DNA of 64,000 bases from Sclerurus mexicanus. Taxonomy: Eukaryota; Chordata; Aves; Passeriformes; Furnariidae. How positions within the stretch are numbered: position 1 is the stretch's first letter; each line of letters begins with the position of its first letter. Below, in pieces: positions 36,001 to 43,574 of this stretch. Location of the stretch: assembly GCA_013396755.1 (NCBI GenBank), contig VWZF01005810.1, positions 2,422,949-2,486,948 on the forward strand. Reading direction: 5' to 3'. The translations under genes were made by a program, and so were the position numbers. The notes under the pieces were generated by a model. That model did not search any database, was not told the DNA's origin, and saw only the letters and a program-made list of their open reading frames with translations.

Positions 36001-36242
36001 GCTGCTTCAATTTGCTAATTATTCATGGTGTTTGTTACCAGGTAAACATTGTTTCGTGTGACGGGAAGTGCCCATCTGCAAGCATTTACAACTACAACAT
36101 CAACACCTATGCAAGGTTCTGCAAGTGCTGCAGGGAGCTCGGGCTGCAGAGACGGACTGTGCAATTGTACTGCACCAGTAACTCAACCTGGGTCAGCTAT
36201 TCCATCCAAGAGCCCACAGATTGTTCTTGCCAATGGTCTTAA
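1..36242 (+). CDS. OTOG: Otogelin, 3' half of the gene (24 exons seen, the first one partial)
   Basis: Otogelin is a secreted, cysteine-rich, heavily glycosylated protein of the tectorial membrane and of the otolithic and cupular membranes. Exons 4713-36242 splice in frame to 2161 residues: D3 tail with TIL, a 1225-residue mucin-like block, a D4 assembly (VWD-C8-TIL), VWC-type cassettes and a cystine knot ending in a TAA stop. The 870 residues after the mucin block are cysteine-dense throughout. The start codon, D1, D2 and most of D3 lie upstream of the window. OTOGL is the main alternative, but it lacks so long a Ser/Thr/Pro exon and is normally followed by PTPRQ, of which I see no trace. 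The family assignment is firm; the choice of OTOG over OTOGL is strong inference. Confidence 0.9.
44..4712. other. OTOG intronic region with CR1; a coding exon is expected but not found
   Basis: Between the partial C8 exon and the TIL-proximal exon there should be an exon of about 100 bp for the second half of the D3 C8 domain (A-Y-A-x-x-C ... W-R ... C-P-x-x-C, phase 0 in and phase 1 out). No stretch shows this pattern with usable splice sites. The region otherwise holds one CR1 fragment (1221-1760) and unremarkable AT-rich sequence. Confidence 0.6.
1221..1760 (-). mobile_element. CR1 LINE fragment, 3' end, minus strand
   Basis: The left edge reads as the reverse complement of a CR1 terminus (CATAGAATCACAGAAT) and continues into the typical CR1 ORF2 C-terminal and 3' region. 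Minus-strand frames give the R-L-D-I-R-K and H-W-N-R-L-P-R-E-V-V phrases of CR1 ORF2. The copy is 5'-truncated and broken by stops. The right boundary is approximate. Confidence 0.9.
4713..4830 (+). CDS. OTOG: OTOG exon: end of D3 C8 / start of TIL
   Basis: Begins after a TTTTCAG acceptor and ends at GTAAGT. It encodes a segment with T-C-E-W-H-Y-D-A-C followed by S-P-C-F-K-T-C, the counterpart of the C-E-W-R-Y-N-S-C region of VWF D3. It enters with two bases of a split codon and leaves with two (AA), completed to Lys by the next exon. This junction piece of a D assembly contributes disulfides between the C8 and TIL modules. Confidence 0.92.
4831..5954. other. Two short OTOG introns flanking the TIL exon
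   Basis: Introns at 4831-5471 and 5552-5954. Both are AT-rich with canonical ends, and I see no repeats or further coding sequence in them. Confidence 0.7.
5472..5551 (+). CDS. OTOG: OTOG exon: D3 TIL module
   Basis: Encodes the trypsin-inhibitor-like module with the spacing V-E-G-C-x3-C-P and later Q-R-C-V and E-D-C. The last Cys codon is split: T before a GTATGT donor, and GC at the start of the next exon. It is the last cysteine module before the mucin-like block. Confidence 0.92.
5955..9631 (+). CDS. OTOG: OTOG giant mucin-like (Ser/Thr/Pro) exon
   Basis: A single 3677-bp exon encodes 1225 uninterrupted residues dominated by Thr, Ser and Pro, with many Lys and Glu. It is expected to be densely O-glycosylated and extended, the gel-forming spacer of otogelin. 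I count about a dozen N-x-S/T sequons. By eye there is only one tryptophan and no cysteine between the split first codon and the Cys next to the exon end. I see no strict tandem repeat, only loosely recurring Thr/Ser-rich phrases. The frame reads on past the donor (GTGAGT at 9632) to a stop at 9682. I end the exon at the donor because the next exon joins in phase 0. Confidence 0.95.
9892..9937. repeat. T-rich / (TTTG)n simple repeat
   Basis: A run of T followed by several TTTG units and then more T. A simple-sequence tract within the first intron after the mucin exon. Confidence 0.85.
10289..10457 (+). CDS. OTOG: OTOG exon: VWC-like linker before D4
   Basis: After a GCCTTAG acceptor it encodes a cysteine-rich module with E-N-E-C, a C-P-Y-S motif and K-C-C-P-K-W-E-C near the end, the hallmark CC-P-x-x-x-C of a VWC-type domain. 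It re-enters cysteine-rich sequence straight after the mucin block and leads into D4. The last Cys is split (T before the GTAAGT donor). Confidence 0.93.
11392..11528 (+). CDS. OTOG: OTOG exon: start of D4 VWD domain
   Basis: Encodes the opening strand of a von Willebrand type D domain with the family landmark V-T-Y-D-G (usually F-x-T-F-D-G), then a run ending H-V-L-D-C-R-M. The four residues where gel-forming mucins have the autoproteolytic G-D-P-H motif read S-D-L-S, so self-cleavage is not expected. It enters with GT completing Cys and leaves in phase 0 at GTAACT. Confidence 0.93.
12753..12842 (+). CDS. OTOG: OTOG exon: D4 VWD, second segment
   Basis: A 90-bp, phase 0-0 exon between CTCCACAG and GTAAGT. 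It encodes a beta-rich segment with a single Cys and two N-glycosylation sequons (N-S-T and N-L-T). Its place and phase between two clear VWD exons identify it as the middle of the D4 domain. Confidence 0.88.
13207..13390 (+). CDS. OTOG: OTOG exon: D4 VWD, C-terminal segment
   Basis: Encodes the end of the VWD domain, including R-I-Q-W-F and the closing T-L-G-L-C-G motif, the otogelin form of the conserved G-L-C-G that ends D-type VWD domains. The final Gly codon is split (G before GTAAGT). Confidence 0.94.
16132..16352 (+). CDS. OTOG: OTOG exon: VWD-to-C8 junction of D4
   Basis: Starts by completing G-F-C-D (a variant of the usual G-x-C-G/D-N after the VWD) and runs into the first half of the C8 domain, with a D-C-S-E-C motif and S-S-C-H-P. 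It ends in phase 0 at GTATGT. The C8 module pairs with VWD in each D assembly and holds eight conserved cysteines, split here over two exons. Confidence 0.93.
17218..17356 (+). CDS. OTOG: OTOG exon: second half of D4 C8
   Basis: Encodes V-S-P-E-L-F-C-D, then L-A-A-Y-V-A-M-C and I-E-W-R-S-S-D-Y-C-P, the canonical second half of a C8 domain (A-Y-A-x-x-C ... W-R-x-x-x-x-C-P). It is the D4 counterpart of the exon I could not find for D3. The acceptor is T-rich (TTCCTTAG) and the donor is GTAAGT. Confidence 0.95.
19442..19636 (+). CDS. OTOG: OTOG exon: D4 TIL module
   Basis: Encodes a TIL module with C-S-E-N-F-S-Y-Q-P-C, E-S-C, T-E-G-C-V-C and C-I-P-E-E-K-C. It closes the D4 assembly. The last codon is split (G before GTATAT), phase 1, and begins the series of phase-1 cassette exons. 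Confidence 0.94.
20272..20484 (+). CDS. OTOG: OTOG exon: VWC-type module after D4
   Basis: Phase 1-1 exon of 213 bp. It opens A-C-T-D, contains I-W-K-T and S-S-G-C-C-M-Q-K-C, and ends T-C-C-P-Q-K-I-C, a typical VWC layout and about twice the length of the four exons that follow. Donor GTAAGT. Such modules give the rigid, disulfide-bonded stalk seen in VWF-like proteins. Confidence 0.93.
21224..21328 (+). CDS. OTOG: OTOG exon: cysteine cassette 1
   Basis: Phase 1-1, 105 bp. It encodes one compact cassette starting I-C-N-Q-S-L-C and ending E-S-C-C-P-R-Y-T-C. It is the first of a series of similar cassettes, each on its own symmetrical exon. Confidence 0.92.
21687..21797 (+). CDS. OTOG: OTOG exon: cysteine cassette 2
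   Basis: Phase 1-1, 111 bp. The cassette starts E-C-D-P-E-K-C and ends T-C-C-I-S-Y-I-C. It lies only 358 bp after cassette 1 and shows the same cysteine spacing, consistent with origin by exon duplication. Confidence 0.92.
22948..23049 (+). CDS. OTOG: OTOG exon: cysteine cassette 3
   Basis: Phase 1-1, 102 bp. It starts A-C-R-A-C, has an N-T-T sequon and ends R-C-C-P-T-Y-Q-C before GTAAGT. It belongs to the same cassette series as its neighbours. Confidence 0.92.
23489..23587 (+). CDS. OTOG: OTOG exon: cysteine cassette 4
   Basis: Phase 1-1, 99 bp. It starts I-C-E-I-H-R-C and ends K-C-C-P-F-R-T-C before GTAAGA. It is the last cassette carried on a single exon; the next is split in two. Confidence 0.92.
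23881..24673 (+). mobile_element. Solo LTR of an endogenous retrovirus
   Basis: A roughly 793-bp block with higher GC than the flanks, bounded by the inverted pair TGTGGTGGGT and ACCCACCACA. This gives the TG...CA ends of a retroviral LTR. It lies in the 1.5-kb intron between cassette 4 and the 41-bp microexon. No internal retroviral genes are present, so it is a solo LTR left by recombination. I do not see matching target-site duplications: the flanks read CAGCC and GTTAG. Orientation is inferred from a degenerate polyadenylation-like stretch near 24486. The general sequence style matches LTRs abundant in birds; I do not assign a subfamily. Confidence 0.8.
25093..25133 (+). CDS. OTOG: OTOG 41-bp microexon: first part of cassette 5
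   Basis: A very short exon between CTTTTAG and a GTACGA donor. It encodes E-C-A-C-E-T-I-P-K-P-Q-C-K-L, the opening of a cassette like those before it. It enters in phase 1 and leaves in phase 0, so the cassette frame continues only with the exon at 26241. The donor is weaker than most in this gene. Confidence 0.87.
26241..26316 (+). CDS. OTOG: OTOG exon: second part of cassette 5
   Basis: 76 bp, phase 0 to 1, acceptor ACTCTTAG. It completes cassette 5, ending I-C-N-C-V-K-Y-K-C. The usual double-Cys is replaced by C-N-C, and an N-G-T sequon is present. Confidence 0.9.
27261..27439 (+). CDS. OTOG: OTOG exon: VWC-like region
   Basis: Enters with TG completing Val and encodes V-R-D-K-V-C-L, then H-S-A-D-G-I-C-H-I-S-Y-C-T and finally D-C-A-V-K-C-K-A. 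This resembles the B/C-type modules of the VWF and mucin C-termini. It leaves in phase 0 at GTAAGA. Confidence 0.92.
28189..28293 (+). CDS. OTOG: OTOG exon: VWC-like region, continued
   Basis: Phase 0-0, 105 bp. It encodes N-Q-V-Y-Q-P-P, the doublet T-C-C-G-S-C-K, then L-S-C and an N-G-T sequon. C-C-G-x-C is the standard closing motif of a VWC domain in mucin C-termini. Donor GTGAGT. Confidence 0.93.
28729..28848 (+). CDS. OTOG: OTOG exon: last VWC module
   Basis: Phase 0-0, 120 bp. It begins P-G-A-V-W-I-S-N-C, continues Y-E-C-T, then V-G-C-P-P-F-N-E-T-E-C. This is the classical VWC layout (W-x-x-x-C-x-x-x-x-C then C-P). Acceptor CTGACAG, donor GTCAGT. Confidence 0.93.
30096..30141 (+). CDS. 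OTOG: OTOG 46-bp microexon before the cystine knot
   Basis: Encodes V-G-G-Y-V-V-P-F-L-E-G-C-C-K-T plus the first base of a Cys codon (T before GTAAGT). G-C-C-K-T-C closes the last VWC and links it to the cystine knot, as in VWF and gel-forming mucins. The following intron is the longest in the post-mucin part of the gene, about 4.55 kb. Confidence 0.91.
32005..32080 (+). mobile_element. Short CR1 3'-end fragment
   Basis: The segment carries the CR1 terminal phrase GAGCCAGATGACCTCCAG, then a CCCTTCCAGCCTC-type stretch, then ATTCTGTTATGCTG, a degenerate form of the ATTCTRTGATTCTRTG tail. Only the last tens of bases of the element are present. Confidence 0.75.
34696..34775 (+). CDS. OTOG: OTOG exon: first half of C-terminal cystine knot
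   Basis: The acceptor TTTTGCAG is followed by GT, completing Cys. It encodes K-E-D-G-K-F-C-K-K-V-T-V-R-M-T-I and N-D-C, the opening of a CTCK domain. It leaves in phase 0 at GTAAGT. CTCK domains drive end-to-end dimerisation in VWF and mucins. Confidence 0.93.
36042..36242 (+). CDS. OTOG: OTOG terminal coding exon: cystine knot and stop
   Basis: Encodes the rest of the CTCK: V-S-C-D-G-K-C-P-S, F-C-K-C-C-R-E, Y-C-T-S-N-S-T and finally D-C-S-C-Q-W-S followed by TAA. The C-D-G-x-C and terminal C-x-C are the diagnostic knot cysteines. The protein ends three residues after the last Cys. Confidence 0.96.
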   Translation, partial: VNIVSCDGKCPSASIYNYNINTYARFCKCCRELGLQRRTVQLYCTSNSTWVSYSIQEPTDCSCQWS

Positions 36243-37464
36243 AAAGGAAAGGGAAAAAATCAGTAAGCTCCACTGTTCCCAGCGTAAGATAATTTTAATA
36301 GTTCACCTATTAAAAATACAGTAGCCAATCCCCTGAATTACACCAGTTTAATGCAAAAGAGAGCACAAATACTTCTGGACTCTCCTAAATTTCTGAAAAA
36401 TGGCTGTGCATCATTTGTACTGTGATTTGTCTTCATTTTCATTCACAGGGATTGTTTAAGGGTTCTTGTAATACGTGCCAACTTAAAAGGTGATTTGCAT
36501 TAGTGACACCTCGAGAGAAAGAGCACCATCTGTTTTGTTCTGGAAGGCTGGCCCACTCTCTGTCAAGCACACATTGCTGTTTTAAATCATTGACTGACTT
36601 ACCTGTCAGTAGGTCACTATTTTGAGTGCATTGCAATTGTGCAAATACATTCAGTGTCTATTAAGAAAAATTGTTTGGACTACGTGAGAAGAATTTTCAG
36701 TTTAAATCATATTCCTGTTGCTAAGTAGAGCATGTATAAGAGATTAATGTAAAGATTTTATTTTTTATCTTTTTTAACCTGGGGAACATTATCAATACTG
36801 ATAACCATGTAATATTCCCCGGTAATAATTTGTTTTTCTAGTGTATTTTATATTATAGTGAAAAGCAATATGGCAAGCATGTATTTTATGGAACAGATTG
36901 GCTGGTTTTAGATTATCTGGATTAGTAATTAGTAGTTACTTTATCTTTCTGCTAAACAATATGACATAAACTGAAAATGCACAGATTTAAGAAATGAAAA
37001 CAATTTTACATTCCTTTGTAGAGTTATATCTTAAATGAAAAAATTCAGCTTACAAAATGAATGATAGTTAAATTGTTTCTTTAGGAGAATGAACATTGTT
37101 TAACACTAATTTTAAAGATATGAAAGTTCATGAGGGAAAGGGAAATGAGCACTATGTATGTCTCAAAAAAAAAACCCCAAACCCAAAACTGAAAATCTTT
37201 GTCACCTGTGTAGTAGAATGTAACTTCTTATGGAAAGTGCTTGAAATTGAAAAATGTACAATTGTAAGGTTTGAAATTTCAAAAACAATTTTGCTTATGA
37301 ATTTGTAATAGTAACATTAATTTTTACTCCTCCAAGCTAATGTTATTGTTCTGTTCTTTTTCAACAAATGCCACTGAGACTCAACAAAATTCAGTAGCTT
37401 TCCTTTTTTAGATTAAAACTGTAGATAGCATGTAGATAACATGTAGATACACTTGAGGTCCTAT

Positions 37465-37470
37465 AATAAA
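37465..37470 (+). promoter_or_regulatory. Alternative polyadenylation signal AATAAA
   Basis: Canonical hexamer 140 bp before the preferred one. It has a less obvious downstream U/GU-rich element, so it is listed as a weaker alternative. Confidence 0.3.
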
Positions 37471-37604
37471 AATAGATCTCAGCATGATGTCTTTAAAAGC
37501 TGCTTGTCTGCCAATATCCAAAGAAAAATGTGTTGTTAAAATCAATCATGTGAACATTTTTGATATTAATTTTGTATACTGTACATTTCATTCTTACAAT
37601 ATCT

Positions 37605-37610
37605 AATAAA
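37605..37610 (+). promoter_or_regulatory. Polyadenylation signal AATAAA
   Basis: Canonical hexamer about 1.36 kb after the OTOG stop codon, followed by a T-rich stretch of the TCTTATTTTGTT type. A second AATAAA at 37465-37470 could serve as an alternative site. Confidence 0.55.
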
Positions 37611-37628
37611 CAACAGGAAGTCTTATTT

Positions 37629-40600
37629 TGTTACAATTAATTTTTCTATCATTGTTCAAGCAGCTTACTGCCATGTGATGCAACATGTGATGTTTACTAA
37701 TTTTTTTTTTTTTGTAAGGCACCTAGGTAAGTTTAGGGTTCGCTGCTATCCCTAGTGCTAATGGTCTAATACTACCTCAGGAAGGGTGTAGTAGTACAGC
37801 AGGAGGATGACCTGTATAGAGGTTTTTGAAAATCTACATATTTTTCTGATTTCATCACAGTTCACTTTCATCGTCAGACATGCAAAATTCAACTACGTCA
37901 TTTTATTCAAAACAAAAATGGAAAAACTGTTTTTCATCGAAGTGTAACAATGCAGATCTGACATTGTCAGATAGATTGTCCTGGGAAAATGGGGAAAAAG
38001 AAGACAAATTTCCGAACATTCCCTTTCCATGTTTTTGTCCTAAACTGACCCTCAGGATTGACTGCAATGAGTAGACACTGTTTGGGCATTTTGTTACAGT
38101 CTAGTTTTTGTGTAGTGATGATCTTTCTTCAGTAATTCCTGCCAAGTAAGTCTTTAAGATCAAACTATTGTAGACCCTGCTCACTTCACAGGATGTGTTC
38201 CTTGTCAAAGTCATCTTCTACATAGCAAGAAAGGACAGAATTTGGGAGGAGGGCATCCTTTGGAAAACCAGGGAAAAAAGCTAAATCCTTGAACCTAAGT
38301 GCCTAAAATTCAAGTTTTGGCATTTGCAAAGGTGAAGTTCAGCCTCTCTTAGTTTACCAGCTGGCAGATGCTGTCCTAGAGGGCAGGAATTAATAAAAAG
38401 AGCTGTTTCTTTTGCTCTCAGCCAAGACAGTATTTGCTATGAAGCGGCAGCCACCATGAGGGACGGAATTAGAGCAGGAATTAGGCCAGCCACCATGCTT
38501 CCCTCAACTGCAGTGTGGTCCCTCCTCTTGCCACTTGAGCAGGGGGCTCATTGTTTCCAGCAGCTCAAGGCAGTAACTCTGAAAACCATTTGAGATGCAA
38601 ACTTTCAACTCTGGGTTGAAGAGCAAAGTTAGTACTGGTAGTGAGAGTAGAAAGCAGAGAGTGCTCTATTCAGTAACTGTAATCAAACACTGCTGGTGCT
38701 TCTGTTTCAGGAGTAAAATAATAAATATCATGTCAAGTCCCTACTTCTGATTTTAGGCTTATGCTGAGAAAAACCAGGAGAAAGATTCAAACTGCCTATG
38801 GCTTGGCAGGGGAAGCTACTTTTATCCCTGCTGCTATGTTAAATTCTTTCACATGTCCTTAGCCTACTTGTGGTTGTTCACAGCCACCCAGGCCCTTATC
38901 ATGTATTTACCTTGTGCTGCATTTGCACAAATAAGCTCTGCTGGGAAAGGATTGGACCTTATGTGTACTCCACATATTCAGAAAACAAAGGAACCTCAAT
39001 GCGGGTTTCATCTGGCTCTTCCATGCTGGAGATACTGGGACTGTTAACAATAACTCAGTTGTAAAACAATTTTATTTTCTTTTTACTAAATCTTTTGCTT
39101 GAAACTGACTTTCTTGAAACTGAGGTTTCTTACCTTTCTTTGCAAATGTCAGAACTTTACTCCACCCCAAGTGCTGTGTTCTCCACACGTGTTTGCACAC
39201 ATGGAGTTTCTTCATAAAAGAGGTTACTAATGTGGGTGTAGAAATATCACAGACTTGTATCTTGTTAAATCTAGGATTTCAAATCTTTCTGATGGTGGTC
39301 TTCTGCCCATCTTTGAATAAAATCTTCAGTATCCGAGTATGAAAACATTGCTTGTTTGTTATGGTGCTGATTGCTCATTGTCATCTCCACTAAAATACAC
39401 CTTATTTGCATTACCTCAAGTAAACTTACCCGGCCTTGATTCACAGAATAGAAGCAATTTGGCAGCTGAAGTCTTGAGTATTATGGATATCAGTTCTCAA
39501 GAAAAACATTTAAAATGAAATATATTTATATCAATTTTGTTATTTAAATGCTCACTGTCTGGCTTATTAGTACATGATCTGGGTTCAGGGTAACAGTCTC
39601 TTGAGTAATGTTTCCTCTAATTAGTGATAGTGCTGCCTGGTGGTTTGGTAAGTTAATCTGAAATAGTGGCATCTGCTGGTGTGCAGTTTAATGTGAACTA
39701 TTAGTCACAAACTAAATAACTTACACCCCCTCAGATTGCTCCCAAGTATGCAGTCCATGCAGTCAGATGAAAATAATTCAAAATATTTTGCCCTCGCTCT
39801 TATCTCTGCCCACACCACCTAATGCAAGAGGCTATGAATAATTAAAATGAGGTAACAGCTGCTCTGCAGATGGTGATTTTTTGGAAAAATCCCCTCTTAG
39901 TGTGATGAAGACATCTAACCTCTTTAGAAATAGTACCTGACAGACTGCCATCAGGTCTGCCTTCTGTATGGACTTCTGACCAAAGGCTGTGTCAGCTCAT
40001 ATTAGTTGCTTAAAACATAGATAATTGAATTAACTCAGGTGTCCAGGCTTCATCCATCACCAAAGAAAGAGATGTGCATCCAAAGAGTGACTCACCCCAT
40101 CCCAAAATAAGTGTCTCAGATTGATGTGGTGAATCATCCTCCAGATGTATCATCTTTCCTTTTCACTGTGGAGAGACCTGGGATGGCAAAATGTGGTTAG
40201 GCATCTTGCTTTTGGGTTATTAAAATTAGCTGGAATTAAATTCACCTTTATCTCAATAGGCTCACAAATCAGCTTTCGCCCAAACAAAGCTATTTTGGTG
40301 AGAGGCAGAAGTTAGCTGTATGACAATTAAAATAAAGTTAAGTATTTTGTTAAATGTTGCTGGTGTGATCGGGGGTTACCAGGTAACCCAGTGTGTAGCA
40401 CACAAAGATCGTGGTATCGTATGACAATGGTAGCTTATATAGCCCAGCATTCTGTTTCTGATATCTTGCTCCCAAGGAAACTGCAAGAAGAGGCAAATTT
40501 TAGATTACTGTTTTTGGAATTAAAAAGGCAGATATACTGATGGGCAATCCAACAGTGGAACAGCAGAGTCTCTCATGTCTTATGAATCATAAAAATCCCT

Positions 40601-43574
40601 TTCAATTATATTTGGTAGCAATTGATATCTCAGGCCCATTGGATGCTGTGAGGAAACACGTGGCTTCACAGTTCGGTGGGTTCCCGTTCCCAGGAGAGGA
40701 ATGGGTCCTGGCTGTTGGTGTCATTCATGGTTTGCACAGGTTCACCACAGCCCTTCTTAAGGCCATGGTGTCTGCAGGCAGCAAGAGCGCACGGGAAGAG
40801 GATTTCAGTGATGCAGTGTTGATGCTCAGTTTGGTAAAGAGCTTCCTCTCACCACTACTTGTTTCAGGCTCTACAGCTGGAAATTCCCTTGGCCTTTCCT
40901 TGTGCTATTGTTTAAAATAGCAGTTGTTTAAAAGCATTTTTCCACTACCAGTCGGACAGGATTGCAGTAGTTCCACCCGGGGCAGGACCAGCCCTGTGGA
41001 GAAAGGAGGACAAGTTCACATTTCACTCCGGCTTATTTATATTCCTGGAATTCCATGTATGAAAACTTTTTAGAAGAAGGCTTAACAAAAGGGCTGGCTT
41101 AAAATATAAATAAATACCTATAGTATCTACTTGGGACAACTTTGAATGGAAAAAATCCTCCACTTTTGGTTAAAATCCCTAAAATATTAAAAATGGTTTT
41201 CTGACAACCTCTTTATTTTCAAGTATTCTGTTAAAGGACCAGTATTTCAGATCCTCTCATTTTTTTCATTTTGGCTATGGAAGAGGAGTAGAAAGGAGAT
41301 GAGGCATGAGATTTTTAATGAAAATATTTAGAAGTTTTTCTTTTCAATTTGGACTGGCAAGCCCAATTCTCATGAAGTTGTTACACAGAAGAAAGTGGGA
41401 ATCAATCCCTGAGGGGGCCTACTGTGAGTTTCGGCATTAGAGAGGGAGAGGGGGAAAGCCTCTCCCCTAATAGTGAAGGAAAACCAATGTGTTTCTGTGG
41501 TTACACTGATGGCAGTGGGCTTGGGTGCAGCCCTTGGTGTGGGATTAATATGGATTTTCCACATGTACCCAGTCCCCTCTGCCTGCGTGTTTTGTGGTAA
41601 TGCCAGAGTAAGGTCAGAGCAAGCTGAGATGGCAGAGGCTGAAGGCTGCTGCTGTTTTTCCTAGCAGATGCCTGTGGGATGTTTGATGAAGGGTTCTGGC
41701 TCTGTGAATTATTTCAGATTGGGGTGTGTTGTCTATGCTTTCCCAAGGCTGCAGTTTGGGCTTTGTCTGTAGGGAAATGTAGCTGCAGCATGGGACCACA
41801 AAGTTCATTCTGTGTTGCAGCTTGGCAGTGAAACTTTGGGCTGTCTACCAAAATGAAGAGTTGTAGAAGGATTTCGGTATTATTCCAGTATTAGGAACTG
41901 GTACATGGTTTTTTTTTGTTTTTTTTTTTTCTTTGAAGAAATATTCTGCAAGCCTGTATTTAATGGGAAAAAACCTGTAAATACTGCTCTGCTTAAAAAA
42001 TAAAGTTTTATCACTTCTAAATTATTTTTATTATATTATACTTTTAATAGTAATTACTCACCTATCTTCTTCATACGTTGTGAAGCTAAAGGAGAAGTGT
42101 GGGGTCTTCAGATAGGTCTAATAATGGAAGCCTTGTAATTACCTATAATCAACATGAAATGAAAAAAAAATATAACCTAGTGCCCTATAAATACTGCACT
42201 TAAGCTGATCTCTGGAAGGAAATTCACAGCACTATTGCACATTTGTTTCTCAGCTCCATGACCAGGGCACAGGGGGAAGGGAAAGAAGCATTTTTAGCTT
42301 TAGATTTGGCCATATTGTAGCACTTCCAAATCTTCTGTCAACACTGGCATGATGTTGCATTCATTAAAAAATGCACAACCTTTTTAAATATCCATCTGTT
42401 ATATAAATAAAAATAATGCAGCCCTATATTTTTAAGGTATGCTAATCCTGCATAGCCATGGTCTAATTATCAAATGATTTCATGCTACCCTGGTGGCAGG
42501 CAACATCCAGACCACTGAACACTTGCTATGGATCTCTCATTAAATCCCTCTTGCACAGTTTCATTCATAAATTTACCATGGCTTTTAAAACAAAATAGTT
42601 TGATGCTTATACAGCAATATCAAATAAGAGCAGTATGTTTCCAGAAAGCAGCAACATTTTTCAGATGCTCCACTTCATGCGTGACTGAGTAATTGGTGGC
42701 AAACTCCATTATTGCTGCCTTTTACCTTGAGTGGAAGCCGTGCTGCTTATGGTCAAAGATGAGATTCCCTGTGTGTAACTTGTCCCTACCTTTGTGGAGC
42801 TTGAATGTTCTACTCTCTACACCAAGCTTCATTTTGACAATAGGTACCTTAAGTTGAGTACCAACATGCCTGATCCACACCCTGCTCCATTCTGGTTGCC
42901 TGGAAGATAGCTCAGAGGTGCTGAGATGCACATGGCTCTTGCCTTCTCTGATGTTCTTCCAGCACTGCTCTGTGTCTGCTCCCAAGGGAGATATAGCACC
43001 TTAGAGCTTTGAAAACCTGTCTCATTAAGGTTGGAGAGCCCAAATCCAGAGAAAATTGTGGGGGGTTTTTTGTTATATTGTTAATTTTACTTTGGAAAGG
43101 CTTGGGAAGTTACTTGATGGAAGTGTTTGCTTATTTCCACATGGCAATTTTTAACCTTTGAATTCAGTGCAAAGAGCTTGTTCCCAAGTGACCATGTGAT
43201 TAACTCCATTAACAACAGAATTATTAAAACCAGAATTACCTTAGACTGCAATTTACCCTAAACACCTTCATGCCATCTCCGCATCTGCTCTTTTGCAAGG
43301 CGAGTTTTGCACCTTAACAAGAAATCTTCCTTTTGTCTTGGGACTTGGAGTAAACTGGATTATCTTGGAGTATGGCTTTATCTGGGCTTGCACCACCACA
43401 CGTTGTGTGGTTTTTAAAGCAATATGTGTCCCATAGCTCTATTTCCCTTAATCTGTCAGAGGACTTCTTGGGTGGAATTGAACAGAATTGTTTCTACCTC
43501 TGTGTGAGGGCTGGTAGAGAGCTGGTCAGCTGGACCCAAGTCATGGTGGTGACAGAAAAACCTCAGGTGCACAG
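37629..43574. other. Intergenic DNA downstream of OTOG
   Basis: No gene recognised. It contains a poly-T tract near 37701-37713, another at about 41908-41931, and an enhancer-like motif cluster at 39600-39900. A 126-codon open frame at 40540-40920 has no family resemblance I can name. Confidence 0.55.
39600..39900. promoter_or_regulatory. Candidate enhancer with E-boxes, homeodomain and MEF2-like sites
   Basis: Contains a palindromic CTAATTAG (39617-39624) and the E-boxes CATCTG (39670), CAGCTG (39856) and CAGATG (39867). Just before the last two is an A/T-rich CTATGAATAA that differs from a MEF2 site by one base. The dense mix of motifs in intergenic DNA expected to lie upstream of MYOD1 suggests a muscle enhancer. 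This is inference from motifs only. Confidence 0.3.

Larger units (their letters stand above)
30142..36041. other. Long OTOG introns around the cystine-knot exons
   Basis: Introns at 30142-34695 and 34776-36041. The first contains a short CR1 3' end (about 32005-32080), and no other mobile element stands out. Nothing else recognisable. Confidence 0.6.
36243..37628 (+). other. OTOG: OTOG 3' untranslated region (probable extent)
   Basis: AT-rich non-coding sequence follows the stop codon. The end is set by the canonical AATAAA at 37605, followed by a U/GU-rich stretch. The extent is inferred, since no transcript evidence is available here. Confidence 0.6.

Noticed and set aside
38440..38500. 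Two Kozak-like GCCACCATG sequences close together
   Set aside because: Neither opens a long frame. They look like part of a small imperfect duplication.
40540..40920. A 126-codon single-exon open frame in the intergenic region
   Set aside because: No recognisable domain, no clear promoter or polyadenylation context, and in AT-rich DNA of this length one such frame can occur by chance.
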